From NCBI GenBank assembly GCA_020054815.1, contig JAIHAN010000014.1, forward strand, positions 1 to 32,627: a stretch of DNA of 32,627 nucleotides. Direction: 5' to 3'. Shown here in pieces: positions 23,520 to 32,122 of the stretch. Source of the DNA: Peptococcaceae bacterium (GTDB lineage: Bacteria; Bacillota; Peptococcia; DRI-13). The notes under the pieces were generated by a model that was given only the letters and a program-made list of their open reading frames with translations, ran no database searches and was not told the DNA's origin. Numbering within the stretch: the first letter of the stretch is position 1; each line of letters starts with the position of its first letter. The translations under genes were made by a program, and so were the position numbers.

Positions 23520-24199
23520 CCCCCCATGCTAAGAAAGCCTTGGAGGAGTCAGAGGTGGTCGTGGGCTATAACTATTACCTCACACTTCTGAAACCACTTT
23601 TAGAGAATAAAAAAATCCTGGGATCCGGCATGAAAAGAGAAATAGAGAGGGGCCACATGGCCCTGAAAGAAGCAAATACAGGAAAAACTGTGGCTGTTAT
23701 TTCCAGTGGAGACCCCGGGGTTTACGGTATGGCCGGTGTTATTTGGGAACTCATAAAAACGACGGGAAGTTCCCTGGAGGTGGAAGTCGTCCCCGGCGTT
23801 ACAGCGGCTACTGCTGCGGCGGCCTTGCTGGGGGCGCCTTTGATGCATGATTTTGCTGTCATTAGTTTAAGTGACCTTTTAACGCCCTGGGAAACCATCA
23901 AAAAAAGGATTGAAGCCGCAGCCGTGGCTGATTTTGTTACGGTAATCTACAATCCCAAGAGTATCAAAAGGACTCACCAGATTGAGTTTTTACGGGAAAC
24001 TTTCTTGAAACACAGAGATCCCCACACACCCGTAGGTATCGTTAAAAATGCCTACCGCCCAGAGCAGGAAATTATTTTGGCCAATCTCCACAATTTTACC
24101 CAACAAAACATCGATATGTTCAGTATTGTCGTCATCGGCAATGCCCAGACTTATCAGTTTAATGATAAGTTAATTACTCCGAGGGGATATCGCTTATGA
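23426..24199 (+). CDS. cbiH: Cobalt-precorrin-3 C17-methyltransferase CbiH
   Basis: CbiH methylates C-17 and contracts the ring, forming the lactone that CbiG then opens. The 257-residue product has YIIGTGPGDLAHLTPHA near residues 19-35, VVGYNYYL, SSGDPGVYGMAG and the VTVIYNPKSIKRT segment, all characteristic of CbiH/CobJ. The start is TTG 23426, supported by GGAGGGTG (23411-23418) seven bases upstream. That choice gives about 16 residues before the conserved block, a little longer than usual, and places 94 bases in overlap with cbiG. The 3' end overlaps cbiJ by four bases. Confidence 0.94.
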   Translation: MSQNYQEICDHSCSQGKIYIIGTGPGDLAHLTPHAKKALEESEVVVGYNYYLTLLKPLLENKKILGSGMKREIERGHMALKEANTGKTVAVISSGDPGVYGMAGVIWELIKTTGSSLEVEVVPGVTAATAAAALLGAPLMHDFAVISLSDLLTPWETIKKRIEAAAVADFVTVIYNPKSIKRTHQIEFLRETFLKHRDPHTPVGIVKNAYRPEQEIILANLHNFTQQNIDMFSIVVIGNAQTYQFNDKLITPRGYRL

Positions 24200-24951
24200 T
24201 CCTTATTTTAGGTGGAACATCCGACGGGCGTAAGCTGGGGCGTTTTCTGCAAGAAAACCAGTACAGCGTCCTCATCACCACAGTTTCCGAGTATGGTAAA
24301 AGCCTGGTGGAGAAGGACGAAGCCGCCGATGTAGTCATGGGTCCCCTTACAGAAAGGAGTTTGCAAGAGATGATAGAGACTTATCATGTTTCTCATCTCA
24401 TCGATGCTACCCATCCCTATGCCCAGGTAATTTCTCAGCTGGCCAGGACTGTAGCCGCTGCAATCCCAATCCCCTATATCCGTTATCAACGCCCTGCTAC
24501 CGATTATCAAGCCCATCCTTTAATTCAGCGGGTGCCGGATTTAGATACAGCTTTACAGCTGGCGGGCAGCCTGGGGGAAAATATCTTTTGTACCCTGGGA
24601 GTTAAGATGCTGCCCCAGGTAAAGACACACCCTGCGCTCCAGGGGAAACGCCTGGTCGTTCGCGTCCTTCCGGATGTGAATTCACTAAAGTGTTGTAAGG
24701 ATTTAGGTCTAAAACCCCCGGAGATTGTGGCCATGCAAGGCCCCTTTTCCCACGAACTGAACAAGGCTTTATTGGAACACTATCAAAGCCATGTGTTGCT
24801 CACCAAGGACAGCGGCGCTGCCGGAGGGACAGACACCAAAATAAGCGCAGCCCTTGACCTGGGTATTCATGTGATTATGCTGGCCCGGCCCGATAAAAAC
24901 AAAGGTATAGTTTGTCATGATTTTCCCGAAATATTAAATCACCTTGTTTAA
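24196..24951 (+). CDS. cbiJ: Cobalt-precorrin-6A reductase CbiJ
   Basis: CbiJ reduces cobalt-precorrin-6A with a pyridine nucleotide. The 251-residue sequence starts ILILGGTSDGRKL, the family nucleotide-binding turn, has LIDATHPYA near residue 72 and KDSGAAGGTDTKI near 210, the two best conserved blocks of the CbiJ/CobK family. It overlaps cbiH by four bases. The gap of 14 bases to cbiX carries a strong AAGGAGG site. Confidence 0.95.
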   Translation: MILILGGTSDGRKLGRFLQENQYSVLITTVSEYGKSLVEKDEAADVVMGPLTERSLQEMIETYHVSHLIDATHPYAQVISQLARTVAAAIPIPYIRYQRPATDYQAHPLIQRVPDLDTALQLAGSLGENIFCTLGVKMLPQVKTHPALQGKRLVVRVLPDVNSLKCCKDLGLKPPEIVAMQGPFSHELNKALLEHYQSHVLLTKDSGAAGGTDTKISAALDLGIHVIMLARPDKNKGIVCHDFPEILNHLV

Positions 24952-24965
24952 GGAGGATAAATAGT

Positions 24966-25331
24966 ATGTTAGGCATACTCGTTCTGTCACACGGCAGCCG
25001 TCGTAAAGAATATAATGAACTTTTAAAAGAATTCGCAGTGAAACTGAAGGAAAAGCACAGCTATTCCCTGGTGACCACTGCTTATATGGAATTTGATACA
25101 CCAACACTTGCTGAGGGAGTCAGGGAATTAATCAACAGAGGTGCCGGGAGGATTATTGTGGTGCCTCTGTTTCTGGCGCCGGGCAACCACATGGTCAGAG
25201 ATATTCCGGAAGAAATTGAGAAGGTTAAAAGCCTCATGGGAAAAGAGATTGACATCCAGTTGGCCAGTTACATTGGCGTGGACGAAAGAGTTGTAGAAAT
25301 ATTACACGAACGTATCCAGGAGGCTATCTAG
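24966..25331 (+). CDS. cbiX: Sirohydrochlorin cobaltochelatase, short form CbiX
   Basis: CbiX inserts Co2+ into sirohydrochlorin, the entry step of the anaerobic branch. At 121 residues this is the short CbiX(S) form, which works as a homodimer and is common in archaea and some Firmicutes. The two metal-handling histidines are visible in LVLSHGSR (near residue 9) and APGNHMVRDIP (near 76). There is no histidine-rich tail or fused iron-sulfur domain. The substrate sirohydrochlorin must come from enzymes outside this window. AAGGAGG lies eight bases before the ATG. Confidence 0.93.
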   Translation: MLGILVLSHGSRRKEYNELLKEFAVKLKEKHSYSLVTTAYMEFDTPTLAEGVRELINRGAGRIIVVPLFLAPGNHMVRDIPEEIEKVKSLMGKEIDIQLASYIGVDERVVEILHERIQEAI

Positions 25332-25335
25332 CAGT

Positions 25336-25956
25336 ATGAAGTATTTTACGAATCCCCGGCAGATCGAAGCCCAGAGCATGGAAATCATCGAAGGCCTGGC
25401 CAAAAACCTACCGGCGGACCCTTTAGCCCGTGCTGTGGTCAAACGGATTATTCACACAACCGGTGACCCTCAATATGCAGAGCTGGTCCTTTTCAGCGGG
25501 GGGGCTTTAGAAGCGGGACAAAAGGCTCTCCGGCAGGGGGCCAATATCATTACCGACGTTAACCTGGTAAAAACAGGGATTAGTGCCAGGTTAAATACTT
25601 TGGGCGGACAGATTTTCTGCTATCTGAGCCATCCCGAAGTTGTTAAAAGGGCCCAGTTAACCGGTAAGACCCGGGCCATGACCGCCATGGAATACGCGGA
25701 AACTCACCTGGCCAACAGTATTGTGGCCATTGGCAATGCGCCTACGGCTCTCTTCAGGTTACTGGAGATTTTGGAAGAAAAACCGGATCTCCGACCGGCC
25801 CTCATCGTAGGCACACCTGTGGGCTTTGTAGGGGCAGCGGAGTCTAAAGAATTACTGGCAAAAATGCCCTATCCCTTTATTACCGTACAGGGAAATAAGG
25901 GTGGGAGCATGGTAGCCGCCAGTATTATCAATGCCTTACTATACTCATTGTCATAA
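25336..25956 (+). CDS. cbiC: Cobalt-precorrin-8 methylmutase CbiC
   Basis: CbiC moves the methyl group from C-11 to C-12, producing cobyrinate. The 206-residue protein has the family catalytic histidine in RIIHTTGDPQYAE (about residues 36-48), the TDVNLVKTGI block and IGNAPTALFRL. The last residues carry GNKGGSMVAASI, again typical. The ATG at 25336 lies four bases after the cbiX stop with CAGGAGG (25318-25324) inside the end of cbiX. Confidence 0.95.
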   Translation: MKYFTNPRQIEAQSMEIIEGLAKNLPADPLARAVVKRIIHTTGDPQYAELVLFSGGALEAGQKALRQGANIITDVNLVKTGISARLNTLGGQIFCYLSHPEVVKRAQLTGKTRAMTAMEYAETHLANSIVAIGNAPTALFRLLEILEEKPDLRPALIVGTPVGFVGAAESKELLAKMPYPFITVQGNKGGSMVAASIINALLYSLS

Positions 25957-25965
25957 AGGGGAAGA

Positions 25966-27489
25966 ATGAGCATGGCTAAAGCCATTATGTTTCAGGGCAC
26001 CAGTTCCCATGTGGGCAAAAGCATATTAACGACAGCCCTCTGTCGTATCCTGGCCCAGGACGGCCACAAGGTGGCCCCTTTTAAGGCCCAAAATATGGCC
26101 CTCAATTCTTTTGTCACCAAAAGCGGGGGAGAGATGGGCAGGGCCCAGGTGGTGCAAGCCCATGCTGCTTTTCTGGAGCCAGAGGTTATTATGAATCCAG
26201 TCCTTTTAAAGCCCACACGCGACCAGGCTTCCCAGGTCATTGTCCTGGGGAAACCCGTGGGCAACTTCAGTGCCAGGGATTATCATCAGGGTTTTAAAGA
26301 GAAGGCTTTAGAGGCTATCACCTTCAGCCTGTCTGAATTACATCGACGTTTTGAGATGCTGGTCATCGAAGGGGCAGGCAGCCCTGCGGAAGTTAACCTG
26401 AAAGCCAACGATATCGTTAATATGACGATTGCCAAACTTACCCAGGCCCCTGTATTACTGGTAGCTGACATCGACAGGGGTGGGGCCCTGGCTTCCATCG
26501 TAGGAACCTTAGAACTACTGGAGCCCGAAGAAAGGGATTTGGTCAAAGGGATTGTTATCAATAAATTCCGTGGTGATATTTCTTTACTGGAACCGGCCCT
26601 GACTTTCCTGGAACAAAAAACAGGTAAGCCTGTTTTGGGTGTGATTCCTTACTTTAAAGATTTTATCATCCCGGAGGAAGACTCCGTAGCCACCGAAGGC
26701 ATGAACACCGCCAAAGGAAGGGGACCTCTGAACATTGCCGTGATTGCCCTTCCTCATTTGTCAAATTTTACCGATTTTGATGCCCTGGCCCTGGAACCCG
26801 ACGTAACCCTTACCTATGTCAAGCTGAATATGGACCTGGGGGAACCTGATTTAATTATCATACCAGGTACAAAAAATACCATTGAAGATATGCTGGCCCT
26901 GGAAGCCTCGGGTTTGGCCGCCCAAATTAAAAAGGCCTCAGAAAAAGGCACACCCATTATTGGTATTTGCGGCGGCTTCCAGATGCTAGGCCAGGAAATT
27001 CTCGATCCTTTACATACGGAAGCCAGTATTCCCCGGACCAAGGGTTTGGGCCTCCTGGATACGTCAACAACCTTTGAACCCACCAAGGTAACCACACAGG
27101 TTACCGCTTTTCCCGTTGGTTTCCCGGCTTTGGAAGGAGAGGTCAGGGATTTGACGGGATACGAAATACACATGGGACGTACGGTATTGGGCCCTAAGGC
27201 CAAACCGGCTTTTATTTTAAAGACACGCTGTGACGGTGACGTCAATCTCCCTGACGGAGCTGTACGCGAGGACGGTCTGGTTTGGGGTACATATATGCAT
27301 GGTATTTTTGATAACGATGATTTCCGGCGCTTCCTTTTAAACCAGCTGCGCCAGAAAAAAGGACTATTACCTTTACTGCCTAACCTTACAGGTGCTGCCC
27401 AACAGTATGAAGAAGGATTAAACCGCCTGGCGGAAACAGTACGGACTAATCTCAATATGGCTAAAATTTACGAACTGCTGGGAGTTTAA
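25966..27489 (+). CDS. cbiP: Cobyric acid synthase (CbiP/CobQ)
   Basis: CbiP amidates the b, d, e and g side chains of adenosylcobyrinate a,c-diamide using glutamine and ATP. The 507-residue protein has an N-terminal DTBS-like ATPase domain (MFQGTSSHVGKS near residues 8-19, KAQNMALNSFVT) and a C-terminal class III glutamine amidotransferase domain with the nucleophile cysteine in GICGGFQMLG and the histidine in YMHGIFDND. Cobyric acid synthase and the related CbiA are told apart by NMALNS, present here. Two starts (25966 and 25972) are possible; AAGGGGAAG precedes the first. Confidence 0.96.
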   Translation: MSMAKAIMFQGTSSHVGKSILTTALCRILAQDGHKVAPFKAQNMALNSFVTKSGGEMGRAQVVQAHAAFLEPEVIMNPVLLKPTRDQASQVIVLGKPVGNFSARDYHQGFKEKALEAITFSLSELHRRFEMLVIEGAGSPAEVNLKANDIVNMTIAKLTQAPVLLVADIDRGGALASIVGTLELLEPEERDLVKGIVINKFRGDISLLEPALTFLEQKTGKPVLGVIPYFKDFIIPEEDSVATEGMNTAKGRGPLNIAVIALPHLSNFTDFDALALEPDVTLTYVKLNMDLGEPDLIIIPGTKNTIEDMLALEASGLAAQIKKASEKGTPIIGICGGFQMLGQEILDPLHTEASIPRTKGLGLLDTSTTFEPTKVTTQVTAFPVGFPALEGEVRDLTGYEIHMGRTVLGPKAKPAFILKTRCDGDVNLPDGAVREDGLVWGTYMHGIFDNDDFRRFLLNQLRQKKGLLPLLPNLTGAAQQYEEGLNRLAETVRTNLNMAKIYELLGV

Positions 27490-27492
27490 CAC

Positions 27493-28446
27493 ATGTGGTA
27501 CCATCCTTTATGCGCCCTGGTACTGGACTTTATCATCGGTGACCCGCCGAAGATTCCCCATCCGGTCATTGGCATGGGGCATCTCATTCATTCAGGGGAA
27601 AAGCTCTTGTATCCCCAAAAGCCCGAACATAAAATGCTGACCATAACCAGAGGCGCTGTCTTAGCCGGCAGTATGGTCATCTTTATCTTTGTCTTAAGTT
27701 TTATGCTGTTAAATTGGTTAAGGCAATTACAGCCTCTTTTGGCTGACCTGGTGGAAATCTGGTTCATTGCCACGACCATAGCCAGTAAAGGCTTAGCCCA
27801 GGCGGGCCGGGATATCTACATCCTTCTTAAGGCGGGAAAAATCCAAGAGGCCAGGCAAAAGGTGGGTTTGATTGTAGGCAGGGATACGGATAAGCTGGAC
27901 GAAGGGGAGATCTCCCGGGCTGCCATTGAAACCATCGCCGAAAACACTGTAGACGGTGTAATTGCCCCTTTATTTTATGCCTTTCTCGGAGGGGCGCCCT
28001 TAGCCCTGACTTACCGTGTTATCAATACCATGGATTCCATGCTGGGATATAAAAACGAGCGTTATCTCTATTTCGGCCGGGCGGCGGCCCGTCTCGACGA
28101 CGCAGCCAATTTCATCCCCGCACGCCTCACGGGATTCTTTCTCCTCGTGGTGATGTTGCTATCACCCGGACTAAACTTCTCCAGGGCTCTACACTCCTGG
28201 AAAAAGGAGGCCGGCTTGCACCCCAGTCCCAACAGCGGCATTCCTGAAGCAGTAGTAGCCGGCGGTTTAGGGATACGCCTGGGCGGCTTAAATTATTATG
28301 GCGGTATGCCCCACTTTAGGGACCACTTGGGTCCGGGTCTTGTTCCCATAGCGCCGGAACACATCCAGGACACCATCAAGATCATGTATAGGACTTCACT
28401 TTTAGCGGCAGTTGTTTTTACAGCGATTTTTTACCTGAGCAAATAA
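27493..28446 (+). CDS. cbiB: Adenosylcobinamide-phosphate synthase CbiB
   Basis: CbiB joins adenosylcobyric acid to (R)-1-aminopropanol phosphate, the product of CobD. The 317-residue membrane protein opens with LDFIIGDPPKIPHPVIGMG, has several hydrophobic segments (for example about 50-77 and the last 20 residues) and the well conserved AENTVDGVIAPLFY and NTMDSMLGYKNERY blocks. In older Pseudomonas naming this is CobD, not to be confused with the decarboxylase at the end of this operon. It begins three bases after the cbiP stop. Confidence 0.95.
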   Translation: MWYHPLCALVLDFIIGDPPKIPHPVIGMGHLIHSGEKLLYPQKPEHKMLTITRGAVLAGSMVIFIFVLSFMLLNWLRQLQPLLADLVEIWFIATTIASKGLAQAGRDIYILLKAGKIQEARQKVGLIVGRDTDKLDEGEISRAAIETIAENTVDGVIAPLFYAFLGGAPLALTYRVINTMDSMLGYKNERYLYFGRAAARLDDAANFIPARLTGFFLLVVMLLSPGLNFSRALHSWKKEAGLHPSPNSGIPEAVVAGGLGIRLGGLNYYGGMPHFRDHLGPGLVPIAPEHIQDTIKIMYRTSLLAAVVFTAIFYLSK

Positions 28447-28469
28447 ACCCTGGGTTATGAGGAGGGCGT

Positions 28470-29873
28470 ATGAGATTACCGCGTCTCGTTATAGGTGGTA
28501 CCCAAAGCGGAGTAGGCAAGACTACCATTACCACCGGCATTTTAGGAACACTTACTAAACATGGACTGCGTGTGCAAGCCTATAAAGTAGGCCCCGATTA
28601 TATTGACCCTGGTTACCATACCCTGGTTACCGGCATTCCTTCACGGAATCTGGACGGCTGGATGGTAGATGACATCTCCATCCTGCAATTATTTAAAAAA
28701 GCCTCCAGCCAGGCTCAGTTCAGCCTGGTAGAAGGGGTCATGGGCCTTTATGATGGAGTAAAAGGGGAAAAACACCTGGCCAGCACTGCGGCCATAGCTA
28801 AACTCCTGCAGGCCCCGGTAATCTTAATTGTGGACGCCCATGGTGCTGCTACCAGTGTGGCCGCCATGGTCTTAGGGTTTAAAGTCTTTGACCCGGAGGT
28901 AAACATAGCCGGCGTTTTCTTGAACAGGGTTGGTTCGGTCAGACACCTGGATATGATTCAGAATGCCTTAGACACGTACTGTCCTCTTCCTGTCATCGGT
29001 TTTTTGGAAAAGGATGTGGCCTTGAAAATGCCGGAAAGACACCTGGGCCTTGTACCTGCCGGGGAAGACAGTACGGTAAAAGAGGTTTTAGCCCAGATAA
29101 CCGACAGGATAGCCCGTAATCTCGATTTGGAAACCCTGCTAAAAATTGCCCATGGGGCACCACCCCTGCCTCATGTACCGGAAATTACGGTGGGCGAAGC
29201 TATTTCCGGCCATAATCTGCAGGTTGCAGTAGCCTATGATGATGCTTTCAATTTTTACTACCAGGACAATTTTGATCTCCTGGAGTCATATGGTATCAAG
29301 ATTTTGAAATTTAGTCCTCTGCAAGACAAAGCCCTGCCCCCCAACATTCACGGCATAATCTTAGGTGGAGGCTACCCCGAAGTATTCCTGACAAGGCTTT
29401 CTGCAAACCAGGCTATGCTGCAAGAGCTGCGGAATGCCTGCATCAGGGGTGTACCGATCTATGCAGAGTGTGGGGGTTATATGTACCTTACCGAGGGAGT
29501 TATCGATTTTTCCGGCGCATTTTACCCCCTGGCCGGTATCATACCCGGAAAAAGCCAAATGAATCAACGCCTCAGTATGCTGGGATACGCGGAAGGAACC
29601 TTAATGACAGATTGTCTTTTGGGGGAAAGGGGAACCAAATTAAAGGGCCATGAATTTCATTACAGCACCATGTTAGAAAGCGATGATAAGGCCCGGCCGC
29701 TCTACATTACTTACACCCGTAAAAAGGAACCTGTATACGCCGGTTATGCCGCAGGCAATGTATTTGCTTCTTATCTTCACCTGCATTTTGCGGGAAACAG
29801 AGGAGCCCTGCATCATTTAATCAAAGCCTGGCGGCTGTTTCAGGAAAAAGGCGCAGGAGTTGAGCAAACATAG
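28470..29873 (+). CDS. cbiA: Cobyrinate a,c-diamide synthase CbiA
   Basis: CbiA amidates the a and c acetate side chains of cobyrinate with glutamine and ATP. The 467-residue enzyme has an N-terminal ATPase domain (GGTQSGVGKTTIT near residues 8-20, KVGPDYIDPGYH) and a C-terminal class III amidotransferase domain with the cysteine in YAECGGYMYL and the final histidine in SYLHLHF. GAGGAGG lies just before the ATG. Its stop is followed immediately by the next gene with no spacer base, so the two are probably coupled. Confidence 0.96.
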   Translation: MRLPRLVIGGTQSGVGKTTITTGILGTLTKHGLRVQAYKVGPDYIDPGYHTLVTGIPSRNLDGWMVDDISILQLFKKASSQAQFSLVEGVMGLYDGVKGEKHLASTAAIAKLLQAPVILIVDAHGAATSVAAMVLGFKVFDPEVNIAGVFLNRVGSVRHLDMIQNALDTYCPLPVIGFLEKDVALKMPERHLGLVPAGEDSTVKEVLAQITDRIARNLDLETLLKIAHGAPPLPHVPEITVGEAISGHNLQVAVAYDDAFNFYYQDNFDLLESYGIKILKFSPLQDKALPPNIHGIILGGGYPEVFLTRLSANQAMLQELRNACIRGVPIYAECGGYMYLTEGVIDFSGAFYPLAGIIPGKSQMNQRLSMLGYAEGTLMTDCLLGERGTKLKGHEFHYSTMLESDDKARPLYITYTRKKEPVYAGYAAGNVFASYLHLHFAGNRGALHHLIKAWRLFQEKGAGVEQT

Positions 29874-30446
29874 ATGAAAATTCCCAATCTTATCATTTAC
29901 ACTGGTCCAGGTAAGGGTAAAACAACAGCAGCCCTGGGTTTGGCTTTAAAATACGCAGTCCGGGGTAAAAAAGTGAAAATCATTCAATATTTAAAGGGCA
30001 GCACTTACAGTGGAGAACTGTACTCATCCCGCTTATACTATCCCCATTTGGAAATCTACCAGTTTGGTTATGGCTGCCCCTGGAGCAGTATGATTAAAAG
30101 CGGTTTTTTAAAGTGTCGTTCCTGCGGCGAGTGCTTCCGGCGAAACAGGGATCCTAAAGAAGGCTACGCCCAGACGGCTTGGACTTTTACCAAGGAGATC
30201 ATTACAAATTCTCACACACAACTCCTGGTACTGGATGAATTTAACCACGCTGTACGTTATGGTTTCATCCCCCATGAGGAGATCAGAGAAACCTTTACGC
30301 ATATACCTTCTCCTTTAACGGTAATTTGTACAGGAAGGAATGCCCCCCGGGATTTAGTGGATCTTGCCGGTAAGGTAATGGTTTTTGAAGCGGCAAAACA
30401 CCCCTACCAGGCTGGAATCTCCAGCAGGAGAGGGATTGAATATTAA
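29874..30446 (+). CDS. cobO: Cob(I)yrinic acid a,c-diamide adenosyltransferase (CobO/CobA type) with cysteine cluster
   Basis: This enzyme family transfers the adenosyl group of ATP to the cobalt of reduced corrinoids. The 190-residue protein has the CobO-type P-loop YTGPGKGKTTAALG (9-22), KIIQYLKG and the LVLDEFNHAV block (118-127). The middle differs from the enteric CobA pattern: C68 in YGCPW, and C81, C84 and C87 in LKCRSCGECF form a CxxCxxC plus one more cysteine. These could bind zinc or an iron-sulfur cluster; that is inference. The conserved block and its place in the operon make the family call safe. The ATG touches the cbiA stop. Confidence 0.88.
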   Translation: MKIPNLIIYTGPGKGKTTAALGLALKYAVRGKKVKIIQYLKGSTYSGELYSSRLYYPHLEIYQFGYGCPWSSMIKSGFLKCRSCGECFRRNRDPKEGYAQTAWTFTKEIITNSHTQLLVLDEFNHAVRYGFIPHEEIRETFTHIPSPLTVICTGRNAPRDLVDLAGKVMVFEAAKHPYQAGISSRRGIEY

Positions 30447-30463
30447 AGCAGGTGTTATATGTG

Positions 30464-31207
30464 ATGAATGATTTTCTAATCGCTCTGCAGTTTCTCACCA
30501 GGATAACCATAAAAAAAGATCTGATCATCACAGAGGACAATTTTGGCAAATCTTCTTTTTATTTTCCCTTAGTCGGCTTCTTTTTAGGCTGTATCTTAGC
30601 CCTTACCGGTTATATCGCCTCCAGACTATTCCAGCCCTTTACCACAGTTGTTTTTTTAATTGCCGCCGAGGTTATCCTCACGGGAGGACTGCATCTTGAC
30701 GGCTATATGGATACCTGTGACGGCATTTTTTCCGGGAGACAGCGGGAACGCATGCTGGAAATCATGAAAGATAGCCGGGTAGGAGCTAATAGTGTCATCG
30801 GACTGTTCATTTTAATATTATTAAAAATAGGGTTACTGTTAGAGTTAATGACAACCCTTAACATCATCCCCATACTTTTCATCATGCCCCTGATGGGAAG
30901 ATGGGCCATGGTTTATATCATTACCTTTTTTCCCTATGCCCGTAAGGCTGGCCTCGGTTCTTATTTTTCGCAAAGCATCTCTAAAAGGCAGTTTATACAC
31001 ATCACTTTATACAGCGTTTTCATCGCTTTAGTTATGCTGCCTGTTAAACTTTATCTGGTTCTGGTCCTGACAGCTTTTTTTGTTCATCTCATTGCTCATA
31101 AAATAAATAAGATACTGCTGGGGCACACGGGAGATACTTACGGCGCTGTCAATGAAATGACAGAAACCCTTTATTTACTGGGCTGTGTTGTGATCAGCAA
31201 ATTATAG
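30464..31207 (+). CDS. cobS: Adenosylcobinamide-GDP ribazoletransferase CobS
   Basis: CobS joins adenosylcobinamide-GDP with alpha-ribazole (or its phosphate), closing the nucleotide loop in the membrane. The 247-residue protein starts NDFLIALQFLTRI, the usual CobS N-terminus, and has GGLHLDGYMDTCDG (near residue 75) with the acidic metal-binding residues, then SRVGANSVIGL. Several hydrophobic segments follow. I prefer ATG 30464, nine bases after AGGTG; GTG 30452 and GTG 30461 in the same frame would add four residues or one. The partner CobT, which makes alpha-ribazole phosphate, is not in this window. Confidence 0.93.
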   Translation: MNDFLIALQFLTRITIKKDLIITEDNFGKSSFYFPLVGFFLGCILALTGYIASRLFQPFTTVVFLIAAEVILTGGLHLDGYMDTCDGIFSGRQRERMLEIMKDSRVGANSVIGLFILILLKIGLLLELMTTLNIIPILFIMPLMGRWAMVYIITFFPYARKAGLGSYFSQSISKRQFIHITLYSVFIALVMLPVKLYLVLVLTAFFVHLIAHKINKILLGHTGDTYGAVNEMTETLYLLGCVVISKL

Positions 31208-31218
31208 GAGGTGAAAGT

Positions 31219-32121
31219 ATGCAGGCCACCGTATTTGCACCGGCTACCTGTGGTGAAATCGTCCAGGGCACATTTAACGATATTAATATGCATATTACCT
31301 GCCCCATTAACTACTACAGCAAAGTAACAGCTTGTCGCAAGGGTTCACCGGGTGTGAATATTTACCCGGAAAATCGTTACAAAGCCCAAAGGGCGTCGGA
31401 ATTGACTCTGGAATATCTGAACGTAAACGCCGGCATGGAAATAATTATTGAGAGTGATATCCCTGTGGGCAAAGGGATGGCCAGCAGTACAGCGGATATT
31501 GCCGCTTCCGCCCAGGCTACGGCTCTGGCCCTGGGTCATTACTTATCACCCCATGTCATCAGCGAGATTGCTTTAGCTATAGAACCAAGCGACGGTCTTT
31601 TTTATCCAGGAATTGTCGCCTTTGATCATGTAAGAGGCAGGTATTACCAGCATTTGGGCAATTCGGTAGACCTGACTATTATTGCTTTTGATTACGGAGG
31701 AGAGATTGATACCATTGCCTTTAACAAACGTCCCGACTTACCGAAAAAAAACCGGGACAAGGAACACATTATCCGTAAAGCTTACTCCCTGGTAAAACAG
31801 GGGCTAAAGGGCAATAATTTAAAGCTGATTGGCGAAGGGGCATCGTTGAGCGCTCTGGCCAATCAAACCATCATTTATAAACCCTATCTGGAAGAAATCA
31901 TAGAAATGGCCACGAAAATGGGGGCCTATGGGGTGAATACAGCCCACAGCGGTACGCTCATCGGGATTTTTACTAAGTCTCAAAGTCCCTTAAGCAATAG
32001 CTTGACGGAGGAAATCCTGAAACATTTTCCATTTCTTGAACTGCGCGGAAAATTCTCCTTAGTGAACGGCGGCTTTGCTAAAGAAATAAGAACTAAAGCA
32101 GCAGGGGAGGCCAATCCTTAA
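31219..32121 (+). CDS. pduX: L-threonine kinase PduX (GHMP kinase family)
   Basis: PduX phosphorylates L-threonine to L-threonine-3-phosphate, the substrate of CobD. The 300-residue protein is a GHMP kinase: the N-terminal ATCGEIVQG block marks PduX, and the ATP-binding PVGKGMASSTADIA loop (near residues 87-100) is clear. A later NTAHSGTLIGI matches the third GHMP motif. The call from sequence alone would be GHMP kinase; the next gene, cobD, makes L-threonine kinase the natural reading. AGGAGGTG lies seven bases before the ATG. I see no sign of the propanediol-use genes it is named after. Confidence 0.93.
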   Translation: MQATVFAPATCGEIVQGTFNDINMHITCPINYYSKVTACRKGSPGVNIYPENRYKAQRASELTLEYLNVNAGMEIIIESDIPVGKGMASSTADIAASAQATALALGHYLSPHVISEIALAIEPSDGLFYPGIVAFDHVRGRYYQHLGNSVDLTIIAFDYGGEIDTIAFNKRPDLPKKNRDKEHIIRKAYSLVKQGLKGNNLKLIGEGASLSALANQTIIYKPYLEEIIEMATKMGAYGVNTAHSGTLIGIFTKSQSPLSNSLTEEILKHFPFLELRGKFSLVNGGFAKEIRTKAAGEANP

Positions 32122-32122
32122 C

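Noticed and set aside
26814-27455. 213-codon open frame on the minus strand inside cbiP
   Set aside because: It lies wholly within a confident gene, its protein is basic and serine/proline rich without a domain, and it is the usual mirror of codon bias.
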